A stretch of DNA of 64,000 nt from contig CBDCMH010000013.1 in NCBI GenBank assembly GCA_965218935.1, positions 29,777 through 93,776 of the forward strand. The letters are read 5' to 3'. This document shows positions 1 to 8,240 of this stretch, piece by piece. A program made the translations under genes and the position numbers. The stretch is from JADFOI01 sp965218935 (GTDB lineage Bacteria > Acidobacteriota > UBA6911 > RPQK01 > JADFOI01). How positions within the stretch are numbered: position 1 is the stretch's first letter; each line of letters begins with the position of its first letter. The notes beneath the pieces are model-generated. The model worked only from the letters and a program-made list of their open reading frames with translations, searched no databases and had not been told where the DNA came from.

Positions 1-886
1 CCGGCCGCTCCATCTCAAGCGTCACTTTGACGGTCCCGGAGGTCGCATCGACAGTGGGATTAATCATCTTAATGGCAGCTTCAAAATCTTGATCGGGGAA
101 AGTGTCGACCCGAACTTGAGCTTTCTGTGCAACTCTGAGCTGGGGCAACTCTCGCTCGGGAACGAAAATACGCGCCCACAGCGGAGGAAACTCCTCGACG
201 CTGAAGACCTCGTCACCGTTGACACGGTCTCCTACTTCCACCAGTCGTTCCGTGATCACACCGTCGATGGGTGAAAGGATCTCGGTGTATTCCAGCTGAA
301 TGGCGGCCGCTTCGAGCCGGGCCTGTGCAGCCTCGAGATGCTGCTGGGCCGTTTCTAAAGCCAGCTCATCGGTACGATGGGCCAAAGAGACCTGATCAAA
401 TTCCTGTTTGCTAATCAACTGCTGCTCAGACAGGTCCAGTGCCCTTTCGTAGTCGGCAATGGAGAGCTGCACCTTGACCTCTCCCTGCTCAAGTCCAAGC
501 CTCGCTTCGTCAACGGCGATACCCGCCTGCTCGTACTCGTTTCGAACTTCGCGATCCTCGAGACGAAGAAGGGTATTCCCTTCGCGAACAAAGGCTCCCT
601 CCTCCACCAGGATTTCATCAACAATGGCATTAAGCCTGGCATAGACCGTGACCTTCCGGATCGCTTCCAGGGTGGTATTGGAGACAATATAGGTGGAAAT
701 GGGCTCTGTCCTGGCCCGGTAGGCTCGGATACTGATGGCCTGGGCCTCTGCTGACCCATTCCCGCCGTCCTGGCCCCGACCTGCTCGTCCCGGATTTCTT
801 TCGGTTTGAGTACCGTCGCTCGAACATGCACCCAGCACCGCCAACAACACGACCACGGGCGCCAGTAGGATCCGTTGATATTGCAT
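1..886 (-). CDS. RND efflux periplasmic adaptor (HlyD/MFP family), C-terminus outside window
   Basis: Membrane-fusion subunit expected to link an inner-membrane RND pump to an outer-membrane channel. Reading the minus strand from the ATG at 884-886 gives an uninterrupted frame to the window edge (about 295 residues). The N-terminus is a lipoprotein signal with lipobox-like LGAC. Then come a biotinyl-lipoyl half motif (DEILVEEGAFVREGNTLLRL), a long Glu/Ala-rich coiled coil (about residues 110-175), the second lipoyl half (ILSPIDGVITERLVEVGD), and the beta-barrel start with PLWARIFVPE. This order is typical of MFP adaptors. The pump gene would lie beyond the left edge. Substrate cannot be told from the adaptor. 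Confidence 0.9.
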   Translation of the reverse strand, partial: MQYQRILLAPVVVLLAVLGACSSDGTQTERNPGRAGRGQDGGNGSAEAQAISIRAYRARTEPISTYIVSNTTLEAIRKVTVYARLNAIVDEILVEEGAFVREGNTLLRLEDREVRNEYEQAGIAVDEARLGLEQGEVKVQLSIADYERALDLSEQQLISKQEFDQVSLAHRTDELALETAQQHLEAAQARLEAAAIQLEYTEILSPIDGVITERLVEVGDRVNGDEVFSVEEFPPLWARIFVPERELPQLRVAQKAQVRVDTFPDQDFEAAIKMINPTVDATSGTVKVTLEMERP

Positions 887-950
887 AGATACCTCAGGTT
901 CGGCAGTCAAGTTAATATACGCCAAGCGCACACGTTCGTTTCATTTTCCT

Positions 951-1041
951 AAGTGTCTCGTTCCATAATAGGATGCACATTGGCATCGCGTCATCGTCGC
1001 GCTCGACACAAACGTCATCGCATTTATGGAACGAGACACTT
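951..1041. repeat. Palindromic repeat family A, copy A1 (complete, 91 bp)
   Basis: Perfect 18-bp terminal inverted repeats at 951-968 (AAGTGTCTCGTTCCATAA) and 1024-1041. The inner arms (ACGTCATCG and relatives) also partly pair. It lies upstream of the adaptor start, in the gap between two divergent genes. Copies or partial copies occur at 1931, 11531, 58325 and 63809. No coding capacity; MITE-like or REP-like. Confidence 0.85.
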
Positions 1042-1100
1042 GGTGGCTCTTAATTACTTTAGGGTTATGAAGTAAAGGTGTTAAAATACGCGTCTGCTGG

Positions 1101-1292
1101 TAGCCGAGGTGATGCATAGGTTCTCGTCACGAGGTGGCGAAAACGCCGACCCGGCAAGGGGGGCGACCGAGGTCCCCGCAAACGTACTCTCTGCAGTACG
1201 TTGAGGACCGGGGGCACCCGCGCTTGCGGGTCGCGCTGCCAGGGCGGATGGTTTTTCCATTGCAGTAGAGAATTGATGCACCACCCCGGCTC
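1101..1292. repeat. Palindromic repeat family B, copy B1
   Basis: Left end TAGCCGAGGTGATGCATAG and right end (reverse complement) TGAGCCGGGGTGGTGCAT match the family B ends seen at 8107, 17048, 34028 and 48337. The interior shares the family words GGTTCTCGT.ACGA, GGCAAGG and GCAGTAGAGAAT. It ends 20 bp before the methyltransferase start, so that gene is transcribed through or from the element. The stretch 887-1311 holds only A1 and B1. Confidence 0.75.
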
Positions 1293-1311
1293 ACAAAGGG
1301 AGGAGGGATCT

Positions 1312-1932
1312 GTGAGCGTTGAATATGTCGAGAAACTCTACAATCGTTTCTCGACCTTCTATGACCTGATATACGGTCTCAAGGTTTTCAACCATGGAAG
1401 GGAACTGGCACCAGAGTATCTTGATCTCTTCCAAGGGGCCCAGCTTCTAGAAGTAGGGGTGGGAACCGGCCTTGCCATCCCTCCGCTGCCCAAAAATATC
1501 GAAATCACTGCTATCGACTTCTCCCAGAGAATGCTGAACCAAACCCGAAAGCGGCTTCATTCACTGGGCATTCATAACGTCCAGCTCTTTAAAATGGACG
1601 CCACCCACCTGGAATTCCCGGACAACAGCTTTGATCGAATCCTGGCGGCTTACTTCATTTCCACTGTGCCGGATCCCGTCAAGGTGATTTTGGAGATGAA
1701 ACGAGTGTGCCGCCCAGGAGGTTACCTGGTCTTCCTCAATCACTTCGAGTGCGAAGTACCCGTCATCGACCTTATCGAGAGACATCTCTCCCCTTTCTTT
1801 TACCGGCTAGGCTTTAACACGGGCCTGAACCTGCACGGGTTGATGGAGCAATCGGGTCTTGAGGTGGAGAGCGTAGAGAAAATTGATGCCTTAGGTCACT
1901 TTAAGGCGGTCAGGTGTATTAATCGGGACTAA
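1312..1932 (+). CDS. Class I SAM-dependent methyltransferase (PmtA-like phospholipid N-methyltransferase style)
   Basis: Predicted 206-residue SAM-dependent methyltransferase. GTG 1312 is preferred because GGAGGGAT precedes it; the open frame upstream runs through repeat B1 and is not believable. Residues 1-25 contain YNRFSTFYDLIYG, typical of the UbiE/PmtA-type N-terminus. Motif I is LLEVGVGTGL, then AIDFSQRML (acidic ribose binder) and a motif-IV-like FDRILAAYFISTVPDP; post-motif VCRPGGYLVFLNH follows. The pattern fits enzymes that methylate phosphatidylethanolamine, but quinone or small-molecule methylation cannot be excluded. The stop codon abuts repeat A2. Confidence 0.85.
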   Translation: MSVEYVEKLYNRFSTFYDLIYGLKVFNHGRELAPEYLDLFQGAQLLEVGVGTGLAIPPLPKNIEITAIDFSQRMLNQTRKRLHSLGIHNVQLFKMDATHLEFPDNSFDRILAAYFISTVPDPVKVILEMKRVCRPGGYLVFLNHFECEVPVIDLIERHLSPFFYRLGFNTGLNLHGLMEQSGLEVESVEKIDALGHFKAVRCINRD

Positions 1933-2005
1933 GTGTCTCGTTCCATAAATACGATGACGTCTGCTGACGGGGCTTGCGTGGGGAGATCAAGGAACGAGGG
2001 ACTAA
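1931..2005. repeat. Palindromic repeat family A, copy A2 (shortened)
   Basis: Starts AAGTGTCTCGTTCCATAAATACG within the methyltransferase stop region (TAA overlaps its first bases) and ends near GGAACGAGGGACTAA. The inner segment GGGGCTTGCGTGGGGAGATCAAGG matches, in reverse complement, the right interior of copy A3. A separate 8-bp hairpin (2007-2014 with 2026-2033) follows. Nothing else is seen up to the IS at 2173. Confidence 0.7.
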
Positions 2006-2172
2006 GGACCTGATCCTGAAATAGAATCAGGTCAGCAAACGATTGCAATCCGGTTCGTCTGCCATCTTTATCCTTTTATTGTCAAGGTTTTATCCAGATG
2101 TAAAAAAGCACCCGGACCTCCTCCAAAAGCCCTGGGTTCAGATAGGGTGCAGAAATCACACGCTATTTCCCA

Positions 2173-3637
2173 CCCGTTGCCTCACGTAAAAATCTATTCC
2201 AAAGGGTATTCGTTGCCTCACTAAGAATCTATCCGAAAGGGATTGCAAAAAGTGGTGGTAAAAAGCACCAACCAGAGGAGTGGCAACCCCTTGCCCAACA
2301 CCCGCAGCCTGCAGCAAGAGAAAGATTTTCACATCCAGCCCGCTTCCCATCGTTTCTTCTGCTCAGGAGTCGGTTTGAGCAAAAGGCAATTCTGAAGCCA
2401 GCCGATCTGCCGTGCCAGCTGGGCCGGATTGAGCTTCTCATACTCTCGGGCCAGTTCCCGCTTGATCTTGTCCGCCACCTCAGGGGACTCGCAGATCCTC
2501 CGGTAGGGAGTTTTCGGCACATCATACTTTTTCCAGATCCGAGACCCTCGACGTTGCTTGGCCACCATCTTCATGACCGGCTTGAAAAAGTTGATCTGCA
2601 GTCGCAGCCGATCGTACAACTCGTTCACCAGCTCCTGTTCTCGCTCTCCCTCGTAGCGAGCATAACCCACGGCCCGCCGAACCACCGAATAGTTTTTCTG
2701 CTCCACATAAGGGTTGTCATTCTTGCGCGAGGGGCGGGTTCGGCTGAAGCTGATCTTTTCCTGCTCACAAAAACGAATCAAGTGCTTGTTGATGAACTCG
2801 CTGCCGTTGTCCGAAGCCATCCCCAGCCAAGGGAAGGGCGAGCGCTTCTGAAGCAGCTTCATCGCTTCCAGGACCCACACCTGGGCCTTATTGCGCACCG
2901 CTCGGACCTCTGTCCAGCCCGTGTACACGTCCGTCACATCCAGGGTTTGAAGGTAGTCCCCCCGACCCTGGCCTCCCTCATGGCCCACCAGGTCCACTTC
3001 CACAAAACCGGGGCGATCCTCCTGCCAGTCGGCGAAACGCTTGATCGGAATCTGGTGTTTGAGCAGCGTTCCCGGCTTGGTTCCGGATCGTCCTTTGAGA
3101 CGGTGCTTGCACCTTTCGGGCTCCAGCAGCCGATCGATGGTGGCGGCGCTGATCTGCATCAACCGCTCATGGGTGCTGGCATCCACTTTCAGTTCCCCAT
3201 GTCTTTGTAAAATGGGTACCACTTCCGGCAAAATCGCGACCAGACGTTTGCCACACAAATAGTCCAGTATCTCCCAGATCATCGTCAGCGCCTTTAGAAC
3301 TTTCTGGTCGTATTTGCGGGCCCGCTCTCGCCGTACTCTCTTGCCGATATCCCCTACCGCCACCAGCTTGGGGCTCAACCGGATCCGCTTGCCCTGGTGG
3401 CGAAGCAGATAGGCTCCATAGCAGCGGTTGTAGCCCGTCATTTGGGTAAACTCCGTCAACACTTCCCCCTTCACCTTCTTGCCCTTCTTCCGGTAGCGGG
3501 GGGCAAAACTTTTGATCAATACACGCTTTTCTGCCATCGTTAACCTCATTGGTGCCCTCCATTCCTTCATGGAGGACACTTCTATTCCCCTGCTCAGGGC
3601 CAGGCAATTTCGAATAGATTTTTGATGAGGCAATTCG
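2173..3637 (-). mobile_element. IS element copy 1 (rve/DDE transposase type), intact, with 5-bp target duplication
   Basis: Bounded by imperfect inverted repeats beginning CCCGTTGCCTCACGTAAAAA on the left and, on the right (reverse complement), CGAATTGCCTCATCAAAAA. TCCCA flanks both sides (2168-2172 and 3638-3642). The copy at 43863-45327 has the same length and ends and is flanked by TAGAG, so the boundaries are well supported. The two copies differ at only three positions that I could find. Encodes a single transposase. Confidence 0.9.
2329..3549 (-). CDS. DDE integrase-core (rve) transposase, copy 1
   Basis: About 406 residues if started at the ATG at 3549, which has GGAGGG upstream; the longer frame begins inside the terminal repeat. 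The N-terminal part is basic and helical (KRVLIKSFAPRYRKKGKK). The rve-type catalytic core has FVEVDLVGHEGG (first Asp), ASDNGSEFINK (second Asp) and RKNDNPYVEQKN (Glu). The family is one of the integrase-core IS families outside IS3; I did not assign it further. It is nearly identical to the protein at 44019-45239, differing at three residues (P/L, D/N and I/T). Confidence 0.9.
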   Translation of the reverse strand: MRLTMAEKRVLIKSFAPRYRKKGKKVKGEVLTEFTQMTGYNRCYGAYLLRHQGKRIRLSPKLVAVGDIGKRVRRERARKYDQKVLKALTMIWEILDYLCGKRLVAILPEVVPILQRHGELKVDASTHERLMQISAATIDRLLEPERCKHRLKGRSGTKPGTLLKHQIPIKRFADWQEDRPGFVEVDLVGHEGGQGRGDYLQTLDVTDVYTGWTEVRAVRNKAQVWVLEAMKLLQKRSPFPWLGMASDNGSEFINKHLIRFCEQEKISFSRTRPSRKNDNPYVEQKNYSVVRRAVGYARYEGEREQELVNELYDRLRLQINFFKPVMKMVAKQRRGSRIWKKYDVPKTPYRRICESPEVADKIKRELAREYEKLNPAQLARQIGWLQNCLLLKPTPEQKKRWEAGWM

Positions 3638-3706
3638 TCCCATTGCCTTCATCCCCCTAGGGGCGTAACATCAACGCAACACTGACAGCTGCATTGCCGG
3701 GGAGAC

Positions 3707-3935
3707 ATGATAGGCCAGACCATTTCCCATTACAGAGTCATCGTAAAGATCGGCCAAGGCGGGATGGGTGTCGTGTACCGAGCCCAGGACACCAACCTGA
3801 GCCGCGAAATGGCTATCAAGGTGCTACCGGAGCAATTCACCCAAGACCCGCAGCGGCTGGCCAGGTTTGAACGGGAAGCAAAACTCCTGGCCTCACTCAA
3901 TCACCCCAACATTGCAGCCATCTATAGCCTGGAAG
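3707..3935 (+). pseudogene. N-terminal remnant of a Hanks-type Ser/Thr protein kinase
   Basis: The ATG at 3707 follows GGGGAGAC. The first about 75 residues are a clear eukaryotic-like kinase N-lobe: glycine loop IGQGGMGVVYRA, the ATP-binding lysine in MAIKVLP, the helix-C region FEREAKLLASLNHPNIAAIY. After about position 3932 the frame (open to 4111) loses kinase similarity: no HRD, no DFG, no activation segment. The gene is therefore truncated by a deletion whose right end precedes the next lipoprotein gene, and is almost certainly inactive. Full-length relatives usually carry a C-terminal membrane or sensor part. Confidence 0.8.
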
Positions 3936-4114
3936 CCTGCCGCCGAATTGCTGCATCTCAGACCGGACCAAGCTGTGCCGCAGGGCTAGGGGACACTTGT
4001 GGCCCTCGGGAGGAAATGTTTCCTCCATCAGGTGTTCCGCTGGAACATGGCCACACCCTAAATTTCAGATTTTTTGACCGTTTCTGCAAAAGGAGAAGTT
4101 CAAGGAGGTGAACT

Positions 4115-5346
4115 ATGTGTCATTTTTTCCGCCTTACAATCATGACTGGTCTGAGTGCCCCAGCGAGACTAATGGCCTTCCTTTGTCTCCTGATATTAGC
4201 AGGCACATTGGGTTGCACAGATAACGCCGTGGGGCCGGGTGCCACCTCGGAGCTGACCGATCAGCCAGCAGACGACCTCTCAGAGGTTGGAAACATTGCT
4301 CCTATTCGTGTCATCTATGACCGCTACCCGATGTTTGCGGGCGTAGCGGTAGATCCGGCCTCCAACAAAGCGATCTTTACCGATGACAACACTTTTAGCG
4401 TTTTAGAGTACAACCGTGATACACCGGGTAGCCCCGATCGGATCACTGAGTTCACCAACAGGATCGGGGGACCTTCAACCAGGATTCATTCCGCCTGCGG
4501 CGTCGCTATCGACCCCGAGAATCAGGAAATCTATGTGCTGAACACCGACGGCTCGGATAACATGGTGGTTTTTGGGTACGGCCAATCGGGAGATACAGCT
4601 CCGCTCCGGGAGTTAATAGTGGATCACGGAGGTTGGGGAATGTTCCTGGACCCCAAGAATCATAACGAGCTGTTCTTCACCATTCAGCACCTCAACAAAA
4701 TTTCGGTGTATCGGCCCAGCGCGGAAGGAAAGGAGGAACCTCATCGCTACATCCAGGGACCGAACACGAAATTGGTGGATCCTCATGGAATTTTCGTGGA
4801 CAGTGTGAATGATGAGATCGTTGTCAGCAACCATCATTCCGCCCACCAGATAGAGACGGGAGTGGTAGCAGCAACCCTGAAATTTCGTTATCTGCTTCAA
4901 TCGACAGGACACTATGAGTTGTCTTCCCTCACGGTGTACTCGCGGACGGCCGAGGGAGATGCAGCGCCACTGCGCACCATTCAGGGGCCAAAGACAAGGT
5001 TGAATCTGCCACTGGGAGTGGTTGTAGACACCGAGAGGGACGTCATTTTGGTTGCCAACGATCAGACCCATGCTGTCCTGGCTTTCGCTCGGACTGCCCA
5101 GGGCAACGTGGAGCCTCTTTATACTATTGAAGGACCCGCCACAGGGTTGAAGAATCCCGGAGCCTTTTACCTTGACGTGGAAAACGATGAGCTTTGGGTG
5201 ACCAACTGGGGCGACCACAGCGTGACGATTTTTCCCAGTGATGCCCGAGGCAATGCGACCCCTTTACGGACCATTCGCACTGCTCCGAAGGGGGAGCCTT
5301 TGGCGGGCCTGGGCCGTCCCTCAGCAATAGCTTGGGATGTACGTCT
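4115..5346 (+). pseudogene. NHL/beta-propeller lipoprotein, 5' part of a gene split by an IS3 element
   Basis: The ATG at 4115 has an excellent ribosome site (AAGGAGGTGAACT). The signal sequence ends in the lipobox-like LGC about residue 34. The rest is a series of six-bladed-propeller repeats, each with a VAVDP/GIFVDS-type start, an EIYVLN/EIVVSN strand and a linker of the form GDAAPLRTIQGP. The sequence up to AIAWDV is host gene; the last residues of the open frame (to 5404) are IS sequence. The matching 3' part lies at 6870-7344. Likely an exported scaffold or sugar-polymer-associated propeller; function unknown. Confidence 0.75.
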
Positions 5347-5377
5347 TCAGCGAGAATGGGACATTTGGGGTTCCAAG

Positions 5378-6376
5378 CTAAGAGACAGTGGGAACCGATG
5401 CTGATCGGGCTAGTTTAGCATTGATCGCCTGCCGACGGGCAAGGGTGACTCCTTTCAATCTTCTCCTTTTTGTGTGGATGGAATCTCGTCTTGCGAAGTA
5501 CATGTCATCGGGTGTGACGTTACCCAGGGCCTCGTGATAGCGCCTGGAGTTGTAGTAGTCGATAAAGACCGCGATTTCTCGCTCCAACTCCTCGGGTGTC
5601 TCCCAGACCATTAGGTTGATGCGTTCCTTGCAGGAACGATGGTAGCGTTCGATCTTCCCGTTGGTCTGGGGATGATAGGGTGAGGCCAGGATGTGGCCCA
5701 GTCCCTTGGTCTCCAGATACTGACCAAAGTCTTTGGAGATCAAAGCCGGTCCGCGGTCTGTCACCAGCCGGGGCCGATCAGACAACGGAGCCTGTTCCAC
5801 ACCCGTTCTCTCACAAGCCGCCTCGACCACCTGGCTGAAGTCTCCAGCACGCATGGCCGTGTGAAGTCCCCAGGCCAGGATCCTCCGGCTAAAGTCATCC
5901 AGTACTGAGATCAGATAGTACCAGCCCCAGTTCTTGACCAGAAGATAGGTCGCATCCGTTTGCCACTGCTGGTTGGGTCGGGTCGTCTTGATTCGATATT
6001 CCGATTCGGCTGGAAAGCTCCGGAGTTGAACCTCCCGAATCAGCCCTTCCGCTTTCAAAATCCGGTAGACCGAGGATTCCGAGACCGTAAACCCGCACCT
6101 ATCCGTCACCTGGCAGCTCACTTCTCGTGAGGACCACTCTGGAAACAGCAGCGCCATCTCCAGGATTCGGTCCCGTTCTTTGGGCAGGATCTGATTCCAA
6201 ACCCGTCCTGATCCTGGGGGACGGTCCCGCAAGCCTGCCAACCCCCTCTTTCGAAAGTGGTGTCTCCAGCGATAGTAGGTCGAGCGGGGGATCTCGAGTT
6301 GATCCAGCACCTCCCGGACCGGTAACTCGGAGGCCTCCACTGTCCTTAAAACTTCCAGCTTGTGCTCGCTGAGCAT
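5378..6376 (-). CDS. IS3-family transposase OrfB (DDE integrase core)
   Basis: 332 residues. An HTH-like N-terminus (PRSTYYRWRHHFRKRGLAGL) precedes an rve core with the three catalytic acids visible: WQTDATYL (Asp), LVTDRGPAL (Asp) and HPQTNGKIERYHRS (Glu). The C-terminal YYNSRRYHEALG is typical of IS3 OrfB. The ATG at 6376 has its own strong Shine-Dalgarno (AAGGAGG about 9 nt upstream), so OrfB could be made independently of any frameshift from OrfA. Confidence 0.92.
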   Translation of the reverse strand: MLSEHKLEVLRTVEASELPVREVLDQLEIPRSTYYRWRHHFRKRGLAGLRDRPPGSGRVWNQILPKERDRILEMALLFPEWSSREVSCQVTDRCGFTVSESSVYRILKAEGLIREVQLRSFPAESEYRIKTTRPNQQWQTDATYLLVKNWGWYYLISVLDDFSRRILAWGLHTAMRAGDFSQVVEAACERTGVEQAPLSDRPRLVTDRGPALISKDFGQYLETKGLGHILASPYHPQTNGKIERYHRSCKERINLMVWETPEELEREIAVFIDYYNSRRYHEALGNVTPDDMYFARRDSIHTKRRRLKGVTLARRQAINAKLARSASVPTVS

Positions 6377-6377
6377 C

Positions 6378-6722
6378 CTCTGATACCTCCTTCGCCTTAC
6401 AGGCCCAAACTTTTTTTAGCTTTTGGTTCTCCACTACCGTCTCGGCCACCGCCTTCTTCAAGGCCTCATTCTCCTCCTTTAAGCGACGCACCTCACCGGA
6501 AGTCGCATTCCGTTGGGTCTCCCGGGTTAGACCGTTTTTGCCCGAATCCAGGAAGGCCTTGGACCACTTGTAGTAGATCGAAGGTTGAATCCCTTCTTTG
6601 CGGCACAGTTCGGTGACGGGAATCTCTCCGCGGAGCCCCTCCAAAACGATGTGGATCTTCTCTTCGGCCGTGAATCTCCGGCGGGTGGCCCTACGGATCT
6701 GTTTGACGACGTCTGTGGTCAT
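6378..6722 (-). CDS. IS3-family transposase OrfA (HTH), frame continues past an A7 slippage tract
   Basis: Starts at ATG 6722. It holds the IS3 OrfA HTH (RRRFTAEEKIHIVLEGLRGE, then ELCRKEGIQPSIYYKWSKAF) and a leucine-zipper-like coiled coil (RRLKEENEALKKAVAETVVE). An A7 run at 6411-6417 lies at the point where OrfA normally gives way to OrfB. In this copy the zero frame stays open to 6099, overlapping OrfB. Loss of one A in the transcript would fuse OrfA directly to OrfB; a ribosomal -1 shift would meet a stop. I place the functional end near the OrfB start. Confidence 0.8.
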
Positions 6723-6869
6723 AGCGTTCTCCTTTTGGTTGTGCCATGACCAGCATCGGCTTGCTCTGATGGGCTGTCAAGATCAGCCCTTTGAGGGGGT
6801 GAGATCTCACCCCCTCAAACCTTCCAACTCTCTCTTAACTCTCGGCCCTATGTGTCCCACTTTCGCTGA

Positions 6870-7344
6870 CGGGATACAGCTGAGAGGACCAAAGACGCTG
6901 TTGCTTGATCCCTATCGGATCGCGGTAGACGGCGCGAATAATATCCTTGTGATTGCCAACCGAGATCCTGCCGGCTTTCTGATTTTCGATCGGGATGCTG
7001 AGGGCGACGTGGCTCCTCGGGCTATCATCTCAGGTCCCAGCACCGGCATCTATGGCAACCCTCAACAGATCCAAATGGATCCTGAGCGGAAACAATTTAT
7101 TGCAGCAATTCCGGGGCGCCGACCTCCTGAGGAAGGCGCTGAGCGCGAACCCGGATTCGTTGGTGCCTGGAACTATACTGACGATGGAGATGTCGCACCG
7201 ACGCACGTCATCCGAGGGTCCAGGATACAAATGACTTCTCCGCGAGGACTTGATTTTAACGCCGAAGCGAAAGAACTCTATATTGCGGACTTCGGGCAGA
7301 ATAAGTTGTACGCTTTCTATGCTCCCCATTTTTTTGAAGAATAG
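6870..7344 (+). pseudogene. NHL/beta-propeller lipoprotein, 3' part
   Basis: Continues the repeat style of the fragment ending at 5346: LRGPKTLLLDPYRIAVDGANN, then ILVIANRD, GDVAPRAIISGPSTGI, and a last blade LYIADFGQNKLYAFYAP. Joining 5346 directly to 6870 keeps the frame, but the join lacks part of one blade, so sequence was probably lost with the IS3 insertion. It has no start or signal of its own and should be non-functional on its own. Confidence 0.7.
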
Positions 7345-7431
7345 GAGGCTCCGCGTTGCATGACATTGTGATAGGGGAACCCGATGTGTCTGTGAGCCTC
7401 CCCACTGTCGGACCGCGAGAAGGTAGGATGC

Positions 7432-7674
7432 CTAGGCTTGGCGGTTCTGCTTCTGGCTTAACTCAGCGGTTACTTTCTGAATCGCCTGCTGTACGTATCG
7501 TTCTGTTAGGACATTAGGCCGCCGGACTTTTCCGCTAGCGTACCGGTAGAGAGTGGTGTGCGACGGACCCTCGTGGGCCATCACGCGGTGGAACTCGCGG
7601 CACATCCTTTCCCAGCTCCAAGACGTCTTCGCCCTGAGGCGGAGCAGTCGCTTACTGAGTGTTTCCTCTCTCAT
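7432..7674 (-). CDS. Small basic hypothetical protein, HTH-like
   Basis: 80 residues, strongly basic, with a segment (RAKTSWSWERMCREFHRV then GPSHTTLYRYASGKVRRP) that looks like a helix-turn-helix followed by a recognition loop, in the manner of small XRE-like or excisionase-like proteins. No family is recognised. The ATG at 7674 is preceded by a (TA)n run (7677-7692) that could act as a promoter or melt easily; no good ribosome site is seen. It sits alone between the broken NHL gene and rpsU, so expression is uncertain. Confidence 0.45.
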   Translation of the reverse strand: MREETLSKRLLRLRAKTSWSWERMCREFHRVMAHEGPSHTTLYRYASGKVRRPNVLTERYVQQAIQKVTAELSQKQNRQA

Positions 7675-7841
7675 AATATATATATATATATGAAAACAAG
7701 CTGAAAGTGGTCTTACGGTACCGTCGCCACAGGACTGTTCTGGGGGGCGTATAGGGTACAGAAAGTGCGGTTTTCTTCCGCGTCTCGCAACTGCAAGTTA
7801 TTGAAAGTCAGTAGGAACGGGGCTGTTATTATAAAATAGGA

Positions 7842-8048
7842 TCAGGTTACTGGCCTCGGAAAGGGCCGGCGTTTCTTGCGCGCACGCTTTCTTGCCAGCG
7901 CTTGTTTCAATCGGCGCTTTTCTCCAGGTTTCAGGTAAAAGGCATGCCTCTTGGCATCTCTGATGATGTCTTCGTGCTGCACCTTTCTCTTGAAACGCCG
8001 GAGTGCGCTCTCAAGGGACTCACCGTCTTGTACAAAAACTTCAGCCAA
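7842..8048 (-). CDS. rpsU: 30S ribosomal protein S21
   Basis: 68-residue small-subunit protein, rich in Arg/Lys toward the C-terminus (KPGEKRRLKQALARKRARKK), with the family N-terminus AEVFVQDGESLESALRRFKRKV. S21 helps initiation on structured mRNAs. The start is TTG at 8048, with AAGGAGAG upstream; no in-frame ATG fits. A consensus-like sigma-70 promoter lies upstream (8075-8104). Monocistronic by position. Confidence 0.95.
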   Translation of the reverse strand: MAEVFVQDGESLESALRRFKRKVQHEDIIRDAKRHAFYLKPGEKRRLKQALARKRARKKRRPFPRPVT

Positions 8049-8074
8049 CTCTTTTCACTCTCCTTGCAGGGGGA

Positions 8075-8104
8075 ACTATAAGGGACGCTTTCTTGCTCTG
8101 TCAA
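8075..8104 (-). promoter_or_regulatory. rpsU sigma-70-like promoter
   Basis: On the minus strand TTGACA (8104-8099) is followed after 18 nt by TATAGT (8080-8075). Transcription would start near 8068, giving a leader of about 20 nt containing AAGGAGAG before the TTG start. Repeat B2 begins just upstream of the -35 box. Confidence 0.7.
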
Positions 8105-8106
8105 GG

Positions 8107-8227
8107 TAGCCCGGTTTATGCATAGGTTCTTGTAACGAAGCGACGAAAACCACGTCCTGACAAGGCGCACGACGGAAGGCACCCGCAAACGTACTAGCAG
8201 TAGAGAATCTATGCATAAGCCGGGCTA
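8107..8227. repeat. Palindromic repeat family B, copy B2 (complete, 121 bp)
   Basis: Best-preserved copy: TAGCCCGGTTTATGCATAG at the left and, in reverse complement at the right, TAGCCCGGCTTATGCATAG. The interior is AACGAAGCGACGAAAA, CTGACAAGGCGCA, CCCGCAAACGTACTAGCAGTAGAGAA. It fills the space between the TPR gene stop and the rpsU promoter. Confidence 0.85.
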
Positions 8228-8240
8228 ACCCTATTGCGGA

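Larger units (their letters stand above)
5347..6869 (-). mobile_element. IS3-family element inserted in the NHL gene
   Basis: Ends share TCAGCGARARTGGGACA in inverted orientation (5347-5363 and 6853-6869); the core TGGGACA has the TG...CA form usual for IS3 elements. It contains two minus-strand frames, orfA and orfB. No clear target duplication is seen at either side, suggesting a deletion next to the element after insertion. The exact ends are uncertain by about 10 bp. Confidence 0.75.

Noticed and set aside
2007..2033. Rho-independent terminator after the methyltransferase
   Set aside because: 8-bp stem with an 11-nt loop but no U tract on either strand; kept only as a remark.
2554..3210. 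218-codon plus-strand frame, repeated exactly at 44244-44900
   Set aside because: Antisense shadow of the rve transposase in both IS copies; no ribosome site or domain, and it exists only because the two IS copies are identical.
6378..6420. Programmed -1 ribosomal frameshift between IS3 orfA and orfB
   Set aside because: A -1 shift on the A7 run at 6411-6417 reaches a stop within a few codons; only a +1/-2 change or transcript slippage enters orfB, and orfB has its own strong ribosome site.
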